Positions 63,553 through 64,000 of a DNA stretch of 64,000 nt are shown one piece after another. The notes below the pieces were generated by a model. It saw only the letters and a list, made by a program, of their open reading frames with translations. It did not search any database and was not told the origin of the DNA. This stretch comes from Palleronia sp. THAF1 (lineage in GTDB: Bacteria > Pseudomonadota > Alphaproteobacteria > Rhodobacterales > Rhodobacteraceae): assembly GCF_009363795.1 (NCBI RefSeq), contig NZ_CP045420.1, positions 1,345,001 to 1,409,000 on the forward strand, written 5' to 3'. The translations under genes and the position numbers were made by a program. Each line of letters begins with the position of its first letter. Within the stretch, counting starts at the first letter, position 1.

Positions 63553-64000
63553 TCAGGCTGTCTGCGCGACGAATTCATCGAAGAAGTTGATTGTCCGCTC
63601 CCACGCCAACAATGCGGCATCTTCGTCGTAGCGGGGTGTCGTGTCGTTGTGAAAGCCGTGGTTCACGTCCGGGTAGAAGTGCACACTGAACTGCTTGCCA
63701 TTCTCTTCCAGCGCCTCGGCATAGGGCGCCCACCCTTCGTTGATGCGCTCGTCCAGGCCAGCATAGTGGATCATCAACGGCGCTTGGATGGCTGGCACCT
63801 CTGACGCTTCGGGCTGGCGACCATAGAACGGCGCCGATGCGGCCAGGTCCGGGTAGGCCACTGCCAAAGCATTGCAGACGCCGCCACCGTAACAGAAGCC
63901 CACGACACCGACGCGGCCCGTGCTGTCCTCATGGTCGCGCAGGAACTCGAATGCGTTGAAGAAGTCTTGCATCAAAGCGCCGCCATCCAGTTCGCGCTGC
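63553..64000 (-). CDS. dienelactone hydrolase family protein (N-terminus outside window)
   Basis: Alpha/beta hydrolase; the last 148 or so codons are in the window and the 5' end lies beyond its right edge. The nucleophile elbow is GFCYGGG with a cysteine nucleophile, as in dienelactone hydrolases. The Asp is in HYAGLDERINEGW and the His in NHGFHND, completing the Cys-Asp-His triad. Members hydrolyse dienelactones from aromatic ring cleavage or related esters; the exact substrate is not evident. An in-frame ATG at 63975 exists but the homologous sequence continues upstream of it. Confidence 0.88.
   Translation of the reverse strand, partial: QRELDGGALMQDFFNAFEFLRDHEDSTGRVGVVGFCYGGGVCNALAVAYPDLAASAPFYGRQPEASEVPAIQAPLMIHYAGLDERINEGWAPYAEALEENGKQFSVHFYPDVNHGFHNDTTPRYDEDAALLAWERTINFFDEFVAQTA

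Overview
The window looks like chromosomal core sequence from a marine-type alphaproteobacterium of the order Rhodobacterales (Roseobacter/Rhodobacter group). It is GC-rich and dense with short operons whose genes overlap by ATGA. Supporting markers are a cobalamin-dependent class II ribonucleotide reductase, the order phoR-pstS-pstC-pstA-pstB-phoU-phoB, a divergently placed rpsB-tsf pair, a class II DAHP synthase and alphaproteobacterial TTGCAA-type -35 boxes. This assignment is an inference from gene content; no 16S gene is present. I see no prophage, transposase, CRISPR array or defence island.

Layout. 1-4.5 kb (minus): a hydantoin/pyrimidine degradation cluster (hydantoinase, a two-helix membrane protein, N-carbamoyl hydrolase), then arginase and ornithine cyclodeaminase, which together turn arginine into proline. 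4.6-5.6 kb: DsbB and a YqaA/DedA-like membrane protein. 5.7-10.5 kb: neutral zinc peptidase, Mfd and an Excalibur protein. 10.5-13 kb (minus): FabI, LysE-type exporter, phosphoribosyltransferase and isoprenylcysteine-methyltransferase-like protein. 13.1-15 kb: PdxH, a double cold-shock-domain protein, a DUF192 protein and tRNA-Pro. 15.5-19.5 kb: nrdJ followed without any gap by an atypical AT-richer orphan gene. 19.6-24 kb (minus): glgX, glgC, a DUF985 cupin and a haloacid dehalogenase. 24-30.4 kb: PRC-barrel, GNAT, MFS exporter, enolase, EamA exporter, PhzF and DUF533. 30.5-35.2 kb: AidB-like dehydrogenase, tRNA-Gly, fasciclin protein, MobA-like protein and a GlxA-type regulator. 35.4-41 kb: class II DAHP synthase, PAS protein, yicC-gmk, gamma carbonic anhydrase and a Cys/Met PLP enzyme. 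41-48.3 kb: the phosphate regulon. 48.3-54.6 kb: AI-2E family permease, aroQ, tsf/rpsB (minus), psuK-psuG and DUF502. 54.6-57 kb (minus): DsbA-like, patatin and 3-hydroxybutyrate dehydrogenase. 57-64 kb: peptide-binding protein, small lipoprotein, CsbD-like protein, acyl-CoA ligase, DsbA/FrnE, sodium symporter and a partial dienelactone hydrolase.

The phosphate block is a complete sensing and uptake circuit: a PhoR kinase without a visible membrane anchor, a Pho box before pstS, the Pst transporter, PhoU and PhoB. The main unexplained signals are outside proteins. One is a compact candidate small RNA with its own promoter and a strong terminator on the minus strand near 57.1 kb. Another is a structured, terminator-ended plus-strand element between the MobA-like gene and the GlxA-type regulator near 34.1 kb. 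A third is an exact CtrA-type box in front of the Excalibur gene. Among proteins, the beta-helix-like orphan after nrdJ is the most out of place. I did not find a convincing new multi-gene system; these are leads of modest size.
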